This document shows positions 51,175 to 61,140 of a stretch of 64,000 bases of DNA, piece by piece. The notes below the pieces were generated by a model that worked only from the letters and a program-made list of their open reading frames with translations, had not been told where the DNA came from and searched no databases. This DNA is from Helopsaltes ochotensis (lineage: Eukaryota; Chordata; Aves; Passeriformes; Locustellidae), in NCBI GenBank assembly GCA_013400155.1, contig VXBM01000017.1, positions 800,233 to 864,232 on the forward strand, read 5' to 3'. The translations under genes were made by a program, and so were the position numbers. How positions within the stretch are numbered: position 1 is the first letter of the stretch; the number at the start of each line of letters is the position of its first letter.

Positions 51175-51190
51175 AGGTGCCATCTAGTGT
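51175..51190 (-). promoter_or_regulatory. CTCF-like motif, reverse
   Basis: The plus-strand word GGTGCCATCTAGTG is the complement of CACTAGATGGCACC, close to the CTCF core. It faces the forward motif at 48438, about 2.7 kb away, giving a convergent pair. Occupancy is unknown. Confidence 0.4.
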
Positions 51191-54100
51191 GGGGCAGGTT
51201 AGTAACCCAGAGTAGGCCATGTTGTTCCTTATGCTAAAGTATAGATTAGCCTGCAATTATAAAGAGATTGAAACTTGATGTAAATGCAATGGATTCCCAC
51301 CACACAAGGCTTGTCTTGCTTGTGACAATACCCTAGAACAGAAAAAAAAAAATCAGGACCTTTTTTTGCCCAGAAGTCACATGAAAGATCATTTCTCAGT
51401 GTAGGAGACTTCAACTCATTAGCACCAGAAGCCACTAGACCAGGAAGTTTGTTTTTCCTTAAACCATAAACTTAGAGTAATTCCACTGAAATAAATGGAG
51501 CCAAGCACACCCACACAGAGCAGCATCAAAGGAAGCAGAGCACATGCCAATCCTTATCTGGCCAATACCAGAAAGAAAAAGCGACTAGCACAAACTAAAA
51601 AATGACACCACACTTCTGTGCTGAGGGCATCAGCATCATCAACAGGAAGGACACTGAAGATCTTTGCACATGAGCACAGCAAGAAGAGAATCCAACATAA
51701 GCTTTAAGCCTTGGAGTGATTTTATCATTGAACAGTGCTGATTGAAAAATGCATGAATTTTATTCTAAAAATAGCAAGATGGGTCAAGAGAATAATGATC
51801 TCAGTCTACACAGCTAGATGAATTTATGGTGATGCCCTCTTTTATATTTCATAGGATATTCACTATGGACTCTACATTTTCCATGGCTTTAAACATTTTA
51901 TTTATCCATATTTTATTACCAGTGAAAACCTAATTATCACAGCATCTTCATGCTGAAAGTGATTGATAGATTTTGCAACTTGCTTGTCAAGATGCTCATG
52001 TTCACTGTATTCAGCTATCACACCAACCCAGAGACTGATGACTGTTCTGGCCTATTAATAAAAGTCTATTAGGGTGCATTGATGCTACTTCTCTCAAACA
52101 ATATTAATGCAAGCTCTGCAGCAAGAGGCACATCTTTAACTTGCTACAATACAAGGAGGCCTATTTCATTACAATTGCTAACTCTTACACATTTTACTCA
52201 GACTGTCCATTCTTAGACAGAAAGAACAACCATAAAGTCTTCTCCCTTCTTATTTTCCCATTGTTTTAAAAATGTGTTGTTCACCAACTCATTATTATAA
52301 AAGCAATTAGTGATTTCTCAGTACCTGTCTTGCAACTGCTGAAATTGAAACAATATGAAGTGCAGACAATTTTATGAAACACTGAGTAGCTACCTTTCAA
52401 AAATAAAAGAATCACAAATTGACAACTCAGATACTGAAGGACTCAAGACCAATCACTGATTATGAAGATATTATGTTGTAGCTCAACAGGCAATGAATGA
52501 AATATGTTTCCACAAAACATATGAGATAGAAAAGCAAAATAATAAAACCCACCAACCTTGAACATGCTCAAGGTGGTAAAGGCAACGTGCTGTCATTTTT
52601 TTTTGTTCTTATCAAGCAGGACTTTCTATTTTCCTATAAATGCTCCCATAGGATGAGCTTGTTGCCTTCTGTCACTCAGGTTTTGGTTCAATATTTTATA
52701 TTCTAACTGAAATGTCTTGACCCTGCTAAAGAAGCTAAATTGTTAACAGTTAAGATACTTCCAATACTTCTAGATATTGGGACAAAACTCAGCCTGTGAG
52801 TGAGGACAATGGCAAATGGATATAAGACACTGACCTCTAATACCTCAACTCAACTTCTTTTAAGTAAACTTGAATAAGCTTCTAATTTTAGAGCCTCCAT
52901 AGTCACTTCACAGTATTTTAAATAGAAAAACCTGAAAAACAATAAAACTGTCCAAAAAATGCTTACAAACTGTTTAGCTTTAAGCATGGCATCAATACCT
53001 GTTAGTTTTCTTTGATGAAGATACTTACCTTGCAGCAGTTAAGCATATGCTTAACTGTTTCACTGTCAGTCAATAGCCTTATAAAAAGCTACAAGGTTTC
53101 AGTATGAAATGACATCAATTCTTTTTGTTTGTAATATGTATAATTTTCCAGAAAATTTAGGTTCAGCAATCACAATCTGAATTAGCATGCCTAGATACTC
53201 AGCCTGCACAAACTGTTGGTGCGCCACTGATTTTAAGTAAGCCATTGAAGATACAGCCTCAGGACCCCAAATAGTGCGGGTAACCCTAACAGCTCTCAAA
53301 GGCTGAAGACTTGGAGATCTCTCAGAGAGGTTGGGCTGGATTTAGTGATAATGGCTTAAGAGGTTACCTCTCCCAGCTGTCTGCAGCAGTCCCCCCACCA
53401 GCAGCTGAAACAGAGCCATCAGAAAGCCCTCATCCATAGAGCTCTGAGCCAGAACATTAATTTTAACTGCCAATGGTCTGCAAACTGTAACAATTGAAAA
53501 ACTGGCACTTGCTTACATCTGCTGTCTCCACCAGTAAGGTGAAAGTCTGTGGCATAGTGGCAGGGTAGACATTAAGGGCAGTAACCCCTTCCTCCACTCC
53601 AACAAAATTAATAGCACTTGTTTGCCAGAGCTCTAATCTGCTCAGAGTGGAACAGTATGTTGAAAGAAGCAACTCCATTTAACTTCGTTTGGGGGGAATG
53701 AAGAGCAAGGATTTTCTACATTTCACGAGGCAGTGAATGGCAAAGAATTAGTGTATATACAGTACCCCTTGTAATTTTAATTCACATTGCCCCCTCTCAG
53801 TGAATAAATCTTGTTAAACCTTATCCTCTCAGAGACCATCTGGATGAAAACTATTCAGGAAACGTCACCATTGGTACAAGAACTTAAATCTCACCATAAA
53901 TCTCAGCATGTCAAAGCCAAGCATGCATGCCTTAAAGAAACTCTGCAGCTGTGACTCGCTCAGAGTTGCAGACATGTGTGGAAATGGTGCCTCCCAAGAA
54001 ACACACTGCTGCATTTCAGTAACTTAAAAACAAATGCAAGCAAACTCAGGAATTTTCTCATTTTCAGATAGCTTTACCCTATTTTTAGTACAAAAAAACC

Positions 54101-54941
54101 AAAATGGTTTAATAAAAGCTACATAAAATTTACTACCCTATTGTAACTGTACTGGTTCAAATGATCTCCACCCTTGTCCTTCTCTTGCTCTGATTACTTC
54201 TCCTTCTCTTCCAAAGTACACGTGCTAATGTGGCAACCTATGCTGAAAATAGGAAATCATGATTACTTTGCTCTGTAATCTGATTGCCTGTATAGTTAGA
54301 CACCTGCCTTCCTGGCAACTTTCTTTATGGTAACAGGGTAGGAGCAGGTTGGCCTTTTAAGTGCCAGATATAGTCAAAACAGCTTCAATCTAAGCTCGGT
54401 TAGAACACTACTGTTATCCAACAGCTCATATTCTCCTCTCTCCACCCCAAACCTAGTGTAACTATTTTTACAGAAAAGGATTTTGTGTTTAGTTCACTGA
54501 CTTTACAGTATGGTGAAACATAATGCAAAATTTACAAGACAATCCATCCAGTAAGTGGACAAAATAGAAAAGTAACTAAGAGAATTAATCTAGACTCAAT
54601 ACTTTGCTTTGACAAAAAAAAACTGGAGGGCATAAATGCAGGCTTGTTGACACAAAAGGTTCTGCAAATTTGCTTCATTTCCCATGTGAAATATTGGAAA
54701 AGAACTGAAATTATTGACTCATGGTAATTTTAAAAAACTATTTCTGAAAAAATATTCAAAAGGAGCTTGTTCAGAAGCATTTTTCAAGTAAGGAAAAAAC
54801 TTATTAAACATAGGTAAATCCTAACCAGTGCACTTTATTTTCAAGCAAAATATTTTACTTGGCTGAAACTGAAATTTTTTTCAATTTTCCATCTTCTGAA
54901 AAATTTTCACTTTGGAACTGCCAGACAACTTAAAGATCAGC

Positions 54942-54962
54942 TACTTTTACACTGTAAAAGTA
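54942..54962. repeat. Perfect 21-base palindrome (10-base arms)
   Basis: The arm TACTTTTACA, a central C, and the exact complement. It is less AT-biased than the palindrome at 49325 and so slightly less expected by chance. It could be a dimeric protein site or a hairpin. No known site is recognised. Confidence 0.85.
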
Positions 54963-55119
54963 ACTTTGGAGCCTAGGAATAGGTTGATTAGATGCGCTAG
55001 ATGAATACAAGTTTCATCAGCCGAAGCAAATGGAATATTTCTGATACATATCAACGTACCACAATTGATGAGCCAAGCTTTCTCCAACAGTTGTGCAGGT
55101 TTCCCGAGTCAGCAAAGTA

Positions 55120-55180
55120 ACAATGGTGGACTCAATTATCTTAATGCTATTTTCCAACCTAAATGATTCTAAGATTACTG
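55120..55180 (+). mobile_element. CR1 LINE 3'-terminal fragment
   Basis: 'ggtggactcaattatctta' then 'ttttccaacctaaatgattc' and 'taagattactg' correspond to the very end of bird CR1 (…gatcttaaaggtc-ttttccaacc-taaatgattctatgattctatg). The ATTCTATG-type octamer is present in decayed form (GATTCTAAGATTACTG). The element is on the plus strand and only about 60 bases can be recognised; the sequence upstream may be further diverged CR1. Confidence 0.8.
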
Positions 55181-55184
55181 GACT

Positions 55185-56515
55185 CTACTCTTTAATTCAA
55201 ATACAAGTGATCCAGGTTATTTTTGCAAGGTAGTCCAGTTCTGTGCAGCTGCATATCACCACTGCAAAGCATCTCAACAGCAGACATGACCTGCTAATGT
55301 AGGTTCTTGCCTAACTATTTAAAAAACCAAGCAAAAAGTGGAGGTGCTCAATTAGCCTTAGAGGCAATAGGTGCTAACAAGACACGCAAAGACTGCCCTG
55401 GTGGCTTCCTGTAAAGTAACAATCCTTTCTCCATAAGCGCAGAGATATTCAGTAGGAATTATCAGCCTCCCACTGGAAAAGCAAGGCTGTCTGGGCCTCA
55501 GTAAGAGGGCAACCATACAGTTGTGTAAGAACTGTAGAAGGAACCATTTGTATCCCCCATAAAGGAAACATTTGCTAGCTCAGAATGCAAGCTGCTTGGC
55601 AATGCGTTGTTGACACGCAAGGTGTATAGTTTCTTCTTTTTAAAGCTGTATCCCATGCTGGGCTCTAATTCCTCCCACATGAATTTCTAGGCCAAAGTGG
55701 GGAGCTAAATGAAGAAGAGGTACTGTTTTTCGCTGCCTGCATAGTCAATGGATGAAGACACGTGGGCTGAATTAGCCTCTGGAGGTGCATATCACTTTCC
55801 AGCATCAATGGGGGAGCCTTGGGTGATTAGGTACTAACTTAGGTGCCACAGTTTTATGCTTCAAGTCAGGTGGCTGAAATCCAGGAGCAACTGTGCTTCT
55901 CCTTCTGTCCTAAATTGGTGCATGCTGTTGCTACACATTACAAAACAAATAGAAAAGAGTAGTAGTTTTCATGGAAGTGATAACAGCTAGTATAAAAGTT
56001 AGTGCTTTGGATCTAAACCTACAATACTATTATTATTACAGGAATCCAGCCTGTTTCATATGTCCTTTAACCTCACTCCTTCAATTATGTAGTGCTGCAT
56101 AACTGAACATACTGTGTAAGATTATTTCCACTTTTCATGGAAGCTTCACCCAGAGCTAGCCACTACTGGAAGCAGGACAGCAAATTTTCAAGGCCAACTT
56201 GCTGCTCTGGTACAGTAAATCAGTTGTTCCTACAGCAAGTAGCATACAGATTTTTTTTTTTTAAATGCATAATACAAGGAAAGGATGACTCAAGCTGAGT
56301 TTCACAGGTGAAGTTCAGATGAGTTCAGATCTATTCAAACCCTCTCAATGTTTCCATATGCTTGACTCAAGTCCAAACATTTAATCATCAGCTCCAAACA
56401 AAAACTTCCAATGAAGAAGCAGAGAAGGGAATTGTGAACTCTGCTTTCCAGCACTAAGGACTTGAGTACTTTTTTTTTATAATCTGTCATTTGTACTTTT
56501 TCATACTAAAGGTGA
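55185..56515. other. Unique non-coding sequence
   Basis: No gene or repeat family is recognised. There is a T-run near 56251-56261, a short tandem duplication of AGTTCAGATG at 56312-56330, and another T-run near 56470. Confidence 0.6.
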
Positions 56516-56519
56516 CAGT

Positions 56520-57260
56520 CTAATTCACATATGACCAACACCCATAAATCATGCTGGGGGGAGGAAATATTCATAAATCCATATCAAACAGAACCCAAAT
56601 TATGACAAATGACATGGCAGTCATAAAATTGCACAAGCACAACTCACCAAGTCATTAATTTCATGGCCGTGGAAAATAAACAGACACATTTTTTTCGCAG
56701 CCCTAATAAATTTTAAAAAACTCAAAGAATGGTCCATCTGCTTCGAATAATTTTTAATTTCCTATTCTGTCTCGTTCCCATTAGCTATTCCACTGAGATA
56801 TTTGCTAAATTCTTTCATTTGCCTCCTCCCATCTGTATTCAATTACTCTATTCCCAAATAGAGTTAGTTTTTCTTTCTCCTAAGTGCAGTACAAAATATC
56901 CCCACCTGTACCTTAAAGCAAATGTTATGTGTGTTTTATTATCTGTTAGACTCTATGAGTCATTCTAACTCGATTGCCTGTGCTGAAAGACTTGGAGGGC
57001 AATCTGATTTTGATGTTTTCTGGCTTTGGTGAAAAACACCTGCCTGATTCTCATAGCTAATCTATTAACTTGGTAAATGCCTCAACAGATGTTCTAGAAT
57101 CAGCTAGGGATCAGGGTCTGTCCTCGTGACAGCGTCCGCTTGTAAGCTTGAAATATTTAAATGTTCAAAGATCAGAGGCCAATGATGTGTTTTGGGTACA
57201 AGCTTTCACTAAATCATATTTTTTCAGTCAGTCCCTGGAGTGCATTCCACATACAATAAG
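56520..57260. promoter_or_regulatory. Candidate enhancer-like block rich in HOX/CDX, homeodomain and forkhead words
   Basis: Seen here are CCATAAATCATG at 56542-56553 (the same 12-mer as at 33528), TTCATAAATCC near 56570, TCATTAATTTCATGG near 56652, the forkhead core TAAACA at 56677-56682 and CTAATAAATTTT near 56703. Later come TATTAACTTGG near 57063 and AATGATGTG near 57182. There is no repeat signature. The AT-rich but non-repetitive texture is typical of conserved non-coding elements near developmental genes. A 79-codon frame at 56729-56968 has Leu/Phe/Ser-rich composition and is not supported as coding. It may be two elements, about 56520-56720 and 56970-57260. Confidence 0.35.
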
Positions 57261-57264
57261 TGGC

Positions 57265-58130
57265 TGGAGCGTTCTGACTGAGCAAGCCAACAATACAGGC
57301 CTCCTTGAACTTTGAAGGGACATGAATTTCAAGGCAACATTGGCTTCTTTTATTGAAAAATGGAACAAATTTTAGACTGTGCTGAAGCTGTTCCCTTTTA
57401 AGTTACATGTCTTTTTTTCCAGTTCCTTTTATTTCTTCCTAATGAAACCCATTAAGAAAGTATAAGGCTTGACTTTGAGACCTCCCTTTCCAAGGATAAC
57501 CTAATGTCTCTAAGGAAGCTGTTCTAAGCCGTCATCCTCTGTTTGGGTCAGCACTGATCTGCATGATTCACTTACTGTGTGCCTGATCCTCCACTTTTTA
57601 ACACTGATTTTAATCCAGGGTGGCTCTACTGACTCTAAGCCGTTCCACTCTGTAACAGCCCCCGAGGCTCACGGACTGGCTGGGATCACCACAGCAGAGC
57701 AATCCCTTGAGCAAGCCTTAGCCCTCCCATAGCAAGAGCGGGACAGATACATGACACCAGAGTCAAGCCCACATGAAGGCCCTCCCATTTTGAAGGTTAA
57801 GGCACTTTTCTGTCAATATAGCACCACAAGAAAAACACACATTAGAAAAAAAGCTCACAACACAGGAAACCCCACAACCACTGCTGGCCCCATTCTACTA
57901 TAAGAAATTGCCTCTTGAAAATCAAAGTTGGACCTGGCAGCCTAAAAATGTTTATTACTTTTATGAGCTTTTATATTACCTTGATTCTTGTAAGAGAAGC
58001 TCAAGTTTGTGATAAAATGTCCCAATGTTTCAAACTAAAATGGCTGCAAGATCCACTGCAAAAACTTTATCAATGAGCTCACACAAAAGCAGAATAAATA
58101 GAAAACAGGAGACTTCCCTCTGACCTTCAC
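57265..58130. other. Unique non-coding sequence
   Basis: No gene or repeat recognised. A slightly GC-richer patch at 57640-57760 holds a few CpGs, too few for a CpG island. Confidence 0.6.
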
Positions 58131-58135
58131 TCACT

Positions 58136-58272
58136 TGACTCTGGTCATTTCACTTACCCTTTGTTTACTTCCACTTCTTCATTTGCTAAATGGGTGTCAT
58201 TAATGCAAACTTACTTTGTTGTTTTAAAGCTTAATTAGTTAATGTTTGTAAAGTGTCTTGAGATCAATAGAA
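58136..58272 (+). repeat. MIR/CORE-SINE relic (clearest copy)
   Basis: The order matches the family well: 'ctctggtcatttcactta' for the 'ctttgggcaagtcactta' part, 'cttcatttgctaaatggg' for 'cctcatctgtaaaatggg', then 'tttgttgttttaaagcttaa' and 'ttagttaatgtttgtaaag' with 'tgtcttgagatc' for the tail. The element is on the plus strand and diverged. It is an ancient amniote SINE, inactive. Confidence 0.78.
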
Positions 58273-58274
58273 CA

Positions 58275-58985
58275 GTATTACCAACACATTCAAAATCTCA
58301 TCTCTGCTGCTATTTGCTCTTGGAGGCTTGACAAAAAAAGTTTTTACTGTTCCACGTCTTCAACAATGCTCAGAAGCAGCTCTGATGTTAGAGCTCTCAT
58401 GTGAGTGATCTGCAGATGGAGTTAGAGGAGTGAGAAGGGCAAGACTGATTCTGACTCTTATTGCTGTTATGCATGCTGCTTTCTAGAAAACAGAAAATAT
58501 GAAGGGAGGATTGATATGAAATACATAATCATTTAAAGGAAGACACTGGAAGTACAGAGAACTGCTTATATGTATTCTGAAATTACTGCATTTTTCAAAA
58601 GCACCCTTCTGGGAAAGCCATCAGGTTGGCCTCCAAGCCTGACCAGCTAGAAGAGGTTCAAAATGTGAGATGAAGGAGAAGAAAGAAGAAAAGTTTACTT
58701 AGAAACAGTGTTTCCAACTGAGGATCTAGGGCAAAAAGCTTCATTAAGGAGGGAAAAGAGATTTTCTGTCTGTAATCAAATGGGAAAGAATTTGTCATTC
58801 TTAACTTACCTTCTAGAAATAGTTTCTTCCTTCAGTTTTCAGACTGTATCTCTGCTAAAATCAAACGTAATCCTCTACTGTCACTGAGAGATTAAAAAAA
58901 TTGAACTGGCTACTGAAAAGATACAATAACAAAGTTTGATTTTAAAGTATAATCCCTACAATAGTTTTATTATAAATTAGGCTGC
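58275..58985. other. Unique non-coding sequence between MIR and CR1
   Basis: No gene or repeat recognised in about 700 bases. Confidence 0.6.
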
Positions 58986-58986
58986 T

Positions 58987-59565
58987 ATCATAGAAACATT
59001 GACTATGCTGAGTTGGAAGGCACCTATCAGGATCATTGAGTCCAACTCCTGGCCCTGCACAGGACACCCCAAAGAGTCACACCAGGAACCCGAGATCATT
59101 GTCCAAACACTGCTTGAGCTCTGTCAGGCTGGTGCTGTCACCACTGCCCTGGGGAGCTCTACCAGTGCCCAAACACCTTCTGTGTCAAGAACTATTTCCT
59201 GATACCCAACCTAAACCTCCCCTGCCTCAGCTTCAGGCCATTCCCTCGGGCCCTGTCACTGTCACCACAGAGCAGAGATCAGTGCCTGCCCCTGCTCTTC
59301 CCCTCCTGAGGAAGCTGTAACTGCAGTGAGGTTTCTCCTCAGCCTCCTCTTGTCCAGACTGAACAGACCCAGTGACCTCAGCCACTCCTCACATTTGGCT
59401 TCACCATCCTTGTGGCCCTCCTTTGGATGCTCTCTAACAGCTTAATAATTTTTTTTATATTGTGATGTCCCGAGGACTCAAGGTGAGGCCTCATCAATGC
59501 AGAGCAGAGTGGGATAGCCACCTCTTTTGTCCATCTGGTGATAATGTGTCCATGCACCCCAGATA
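58987..59565 (-). mobile_element. CR1 LINE, 5'-truncated, with decayed ORF2 C-terminal end
   Basis: On the plus strand it opens with ATCATAGAAACATTGACTA, the complement of the CR1 3' octamer tail, followed by the typical 'agttggaaggcacctatcag'. On the minus strand the ORF2 C-terminal region is readable in pieces: ALMRPHLE, IKKIIKLLESIQRRATRMVK and LRSLGLFSLDKRRLRRNLTAV. These belong to the conserved tail that follows the CR1 reverse-transcriptase domain. Frame changes and stops break it. The 5' limit is near 59565, where the match to 'tgcaccccag' fades. It is dead on arrival or long inactive. This 'ggccctgcacaggacacccc' type of 3' end is widespread in Neoaves, which supports a neoavian host. 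Confidence 0.92.
59400..59520 (-). pseudogene. Fragment of CR1 ORF2 (reverse-transcriptase C-terminal tail)
   Basis: This is the coding part of the CR1 copy above. The minus-strand frame carries the signature RPHLE, then a LLESIQRRAT motif, typical of the region just after the reverse-transcriptase core in CR1 ORF2. The catalytic residues and endonuclease are missing and downstream frames are shifted, so no functional protein can be made. Confidence 0.8.
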
Positions 59566-60000
59566 CAATATACTCACTCTTCAGTTCTTGTCTGCTTTGA
59601 CATTTTAGAAAATACCACCAGAAGTAGATGTGATATGACCAGTGCATGTGGCAAATATAAGCTTTTGCTTAGAGGCTCAGCCACCTGGAACTGATCTCCA
59701 GATCGAAGCAAGGTTGCCTTCCTACACTTCTCTTCTGCAAAGGTTAAGATTATGGTTTGGGATCCTCTGTAATCTACAGCGATTTAGAGCCTTTTATTTG
59801 TATTCTACACATTGTTTTTTCAGTAAACATTTGAAAAGAAAATTACCTTCCAGATTAACACAAGAAAAACAATACATTTTTCATATCCTATTCATACAGC
59901 TCCATTGATATATTTTTTGGCATTTGTAGACCCTTTATTACAAAAGAAATACAGAAGTTATAAACCAAGAATAATTTAATATGATGTTGTTATAACTGTC

Positions 60001-60017
60001 CACAGCAGAGGGTGCTA
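60001..60017 (+). promoter_or_regulatory. CTCF-like motif, forward
   Basis: CACAGCAGAGGGTGCTA resembles the CTCF core CCAGCAGGGGGCGCTA, with differences at the first C and at two positions in the G-run. Occupancy is unknown. Confidence 0.35.
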
Positions 60018-61036
60018 AGATTAAAGAGTTAACATTTGGTGCAATGGGAGCAAATCTGCAGCAAGCAGAGACAGATATCTGTTGATTACTGAAGCAATAA
60101 AGACATTGGTTGACTCTTCATGAATGATATCTCTGCTGTTTGGGTTTTTTTCCCTGAAATGCAGGTTTTTCATAAGAAAGAGCAGAGCAGAAAAATGATG
60201 TGTGGTTTCTTGCATCAACAATTTTGCTCAGAAATTGAATTTAGCTTACACACTAATAAAAACAAATCAGATCAAACAAGTGAGCAGACCGTTCTCCTAT
60301 ACTTTGCCTCTTTTTTCCCCAGAAGTCTTTAATTGTTCTCAGGAAGACACATTTTTCTCACACCAAATGCAACCTTAAGTAAGTAAAAGCGCAAAATTCA
60401 GAAATACTTCTGCCAGGGAAACTGGCTGTTACTGCAATGAAAAGGAGCTATCTGACTGATAGCTTAGCTTCTATTGTGTTCCAGTGAAAACACATCCTTG
60501 AATTTAGAGCTGTGTAATGACATTATTACATGAAACTTGTTATTTGGAAATAGACAAACAGCTCCAAAAATATCCTGCTACTAAGACACATGTTTGGCTT
60601 CGTCTCTTCAGAGATGACTGAACATGTCATTAAGTCCCCCCTCCTTATAAGCTACCAACTCGTTGGTTTTCACAGATTGTTAAGCTTGCTCATGGGGCAG
60701 AGTGAAACAGAAAGAAGGGAAGAAACAAAAGCTCTAAGGGTATATGCCCAAGGGCTTGGAAAGACCACAAGTTTGAGAAGGGTTACGAGGTCTTTGGCTA
60801 GTGAGTCATACTGAATGCAGAACAGACGCAAGTGAAATTTTTTACCTTTGATGCAGCATCCTCTAACAGCAGTTGTCCATCTTCACCACAGAAGGGAATC
60901 CTCCTGGATTCACTGCTCCTTCACTCACACTCACATCAGGCTTTTCTCCCACTGAGCCCAGGAGCAGCAACTGGGGTTCTCACTTTGAAACAGCTTGGAA
61001 GCTGCTATTCTCAGCATCAGCTCTCTGACCTACAAC

Positions 61037-61140
61037 ACCAAAATCCATGACCAAAAAAAAAAAACCCAAAAAAAACCAAACCAAAAAAAGCCCTGTAAAC
61101 AACAGAAAACAAACCAAAACCCACAGAAAACCCAACTTTA
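61037..61140 (+). repeat. A-rich low-complexity tract
   Basis: A-runs separated by CC and CCC, including 12 consecutive A at 61053-61064. It could be a decayed poly(A) tail, but no retrotransposed body is recognised upstream (60800-61036). Confidence 0.85.

Larger units (their letters stand above)
47235..55115. other. Unique non-coding sequence with two CTCF-like motifs and palindromes
   Basis: Nearly 8 kb without a supported gene or classifiable transposon. Individual small features (CTCF-like motifs, perfect palindromes, a hairpin) are listed separately. The minus-strand frame at 49859-50119 has a protein-like composition but no recognisable family or ordered splice sites. Confidence 0.6.

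Noticed and set aside
61037..61140. A-rich tract as the poly(A) tail of a processed pseudogene
   Set aside because: No recognisable retrotransposed sequence lies upstream, and the A-runs are broken by C-runs, as in a simple low-complexity repeat.
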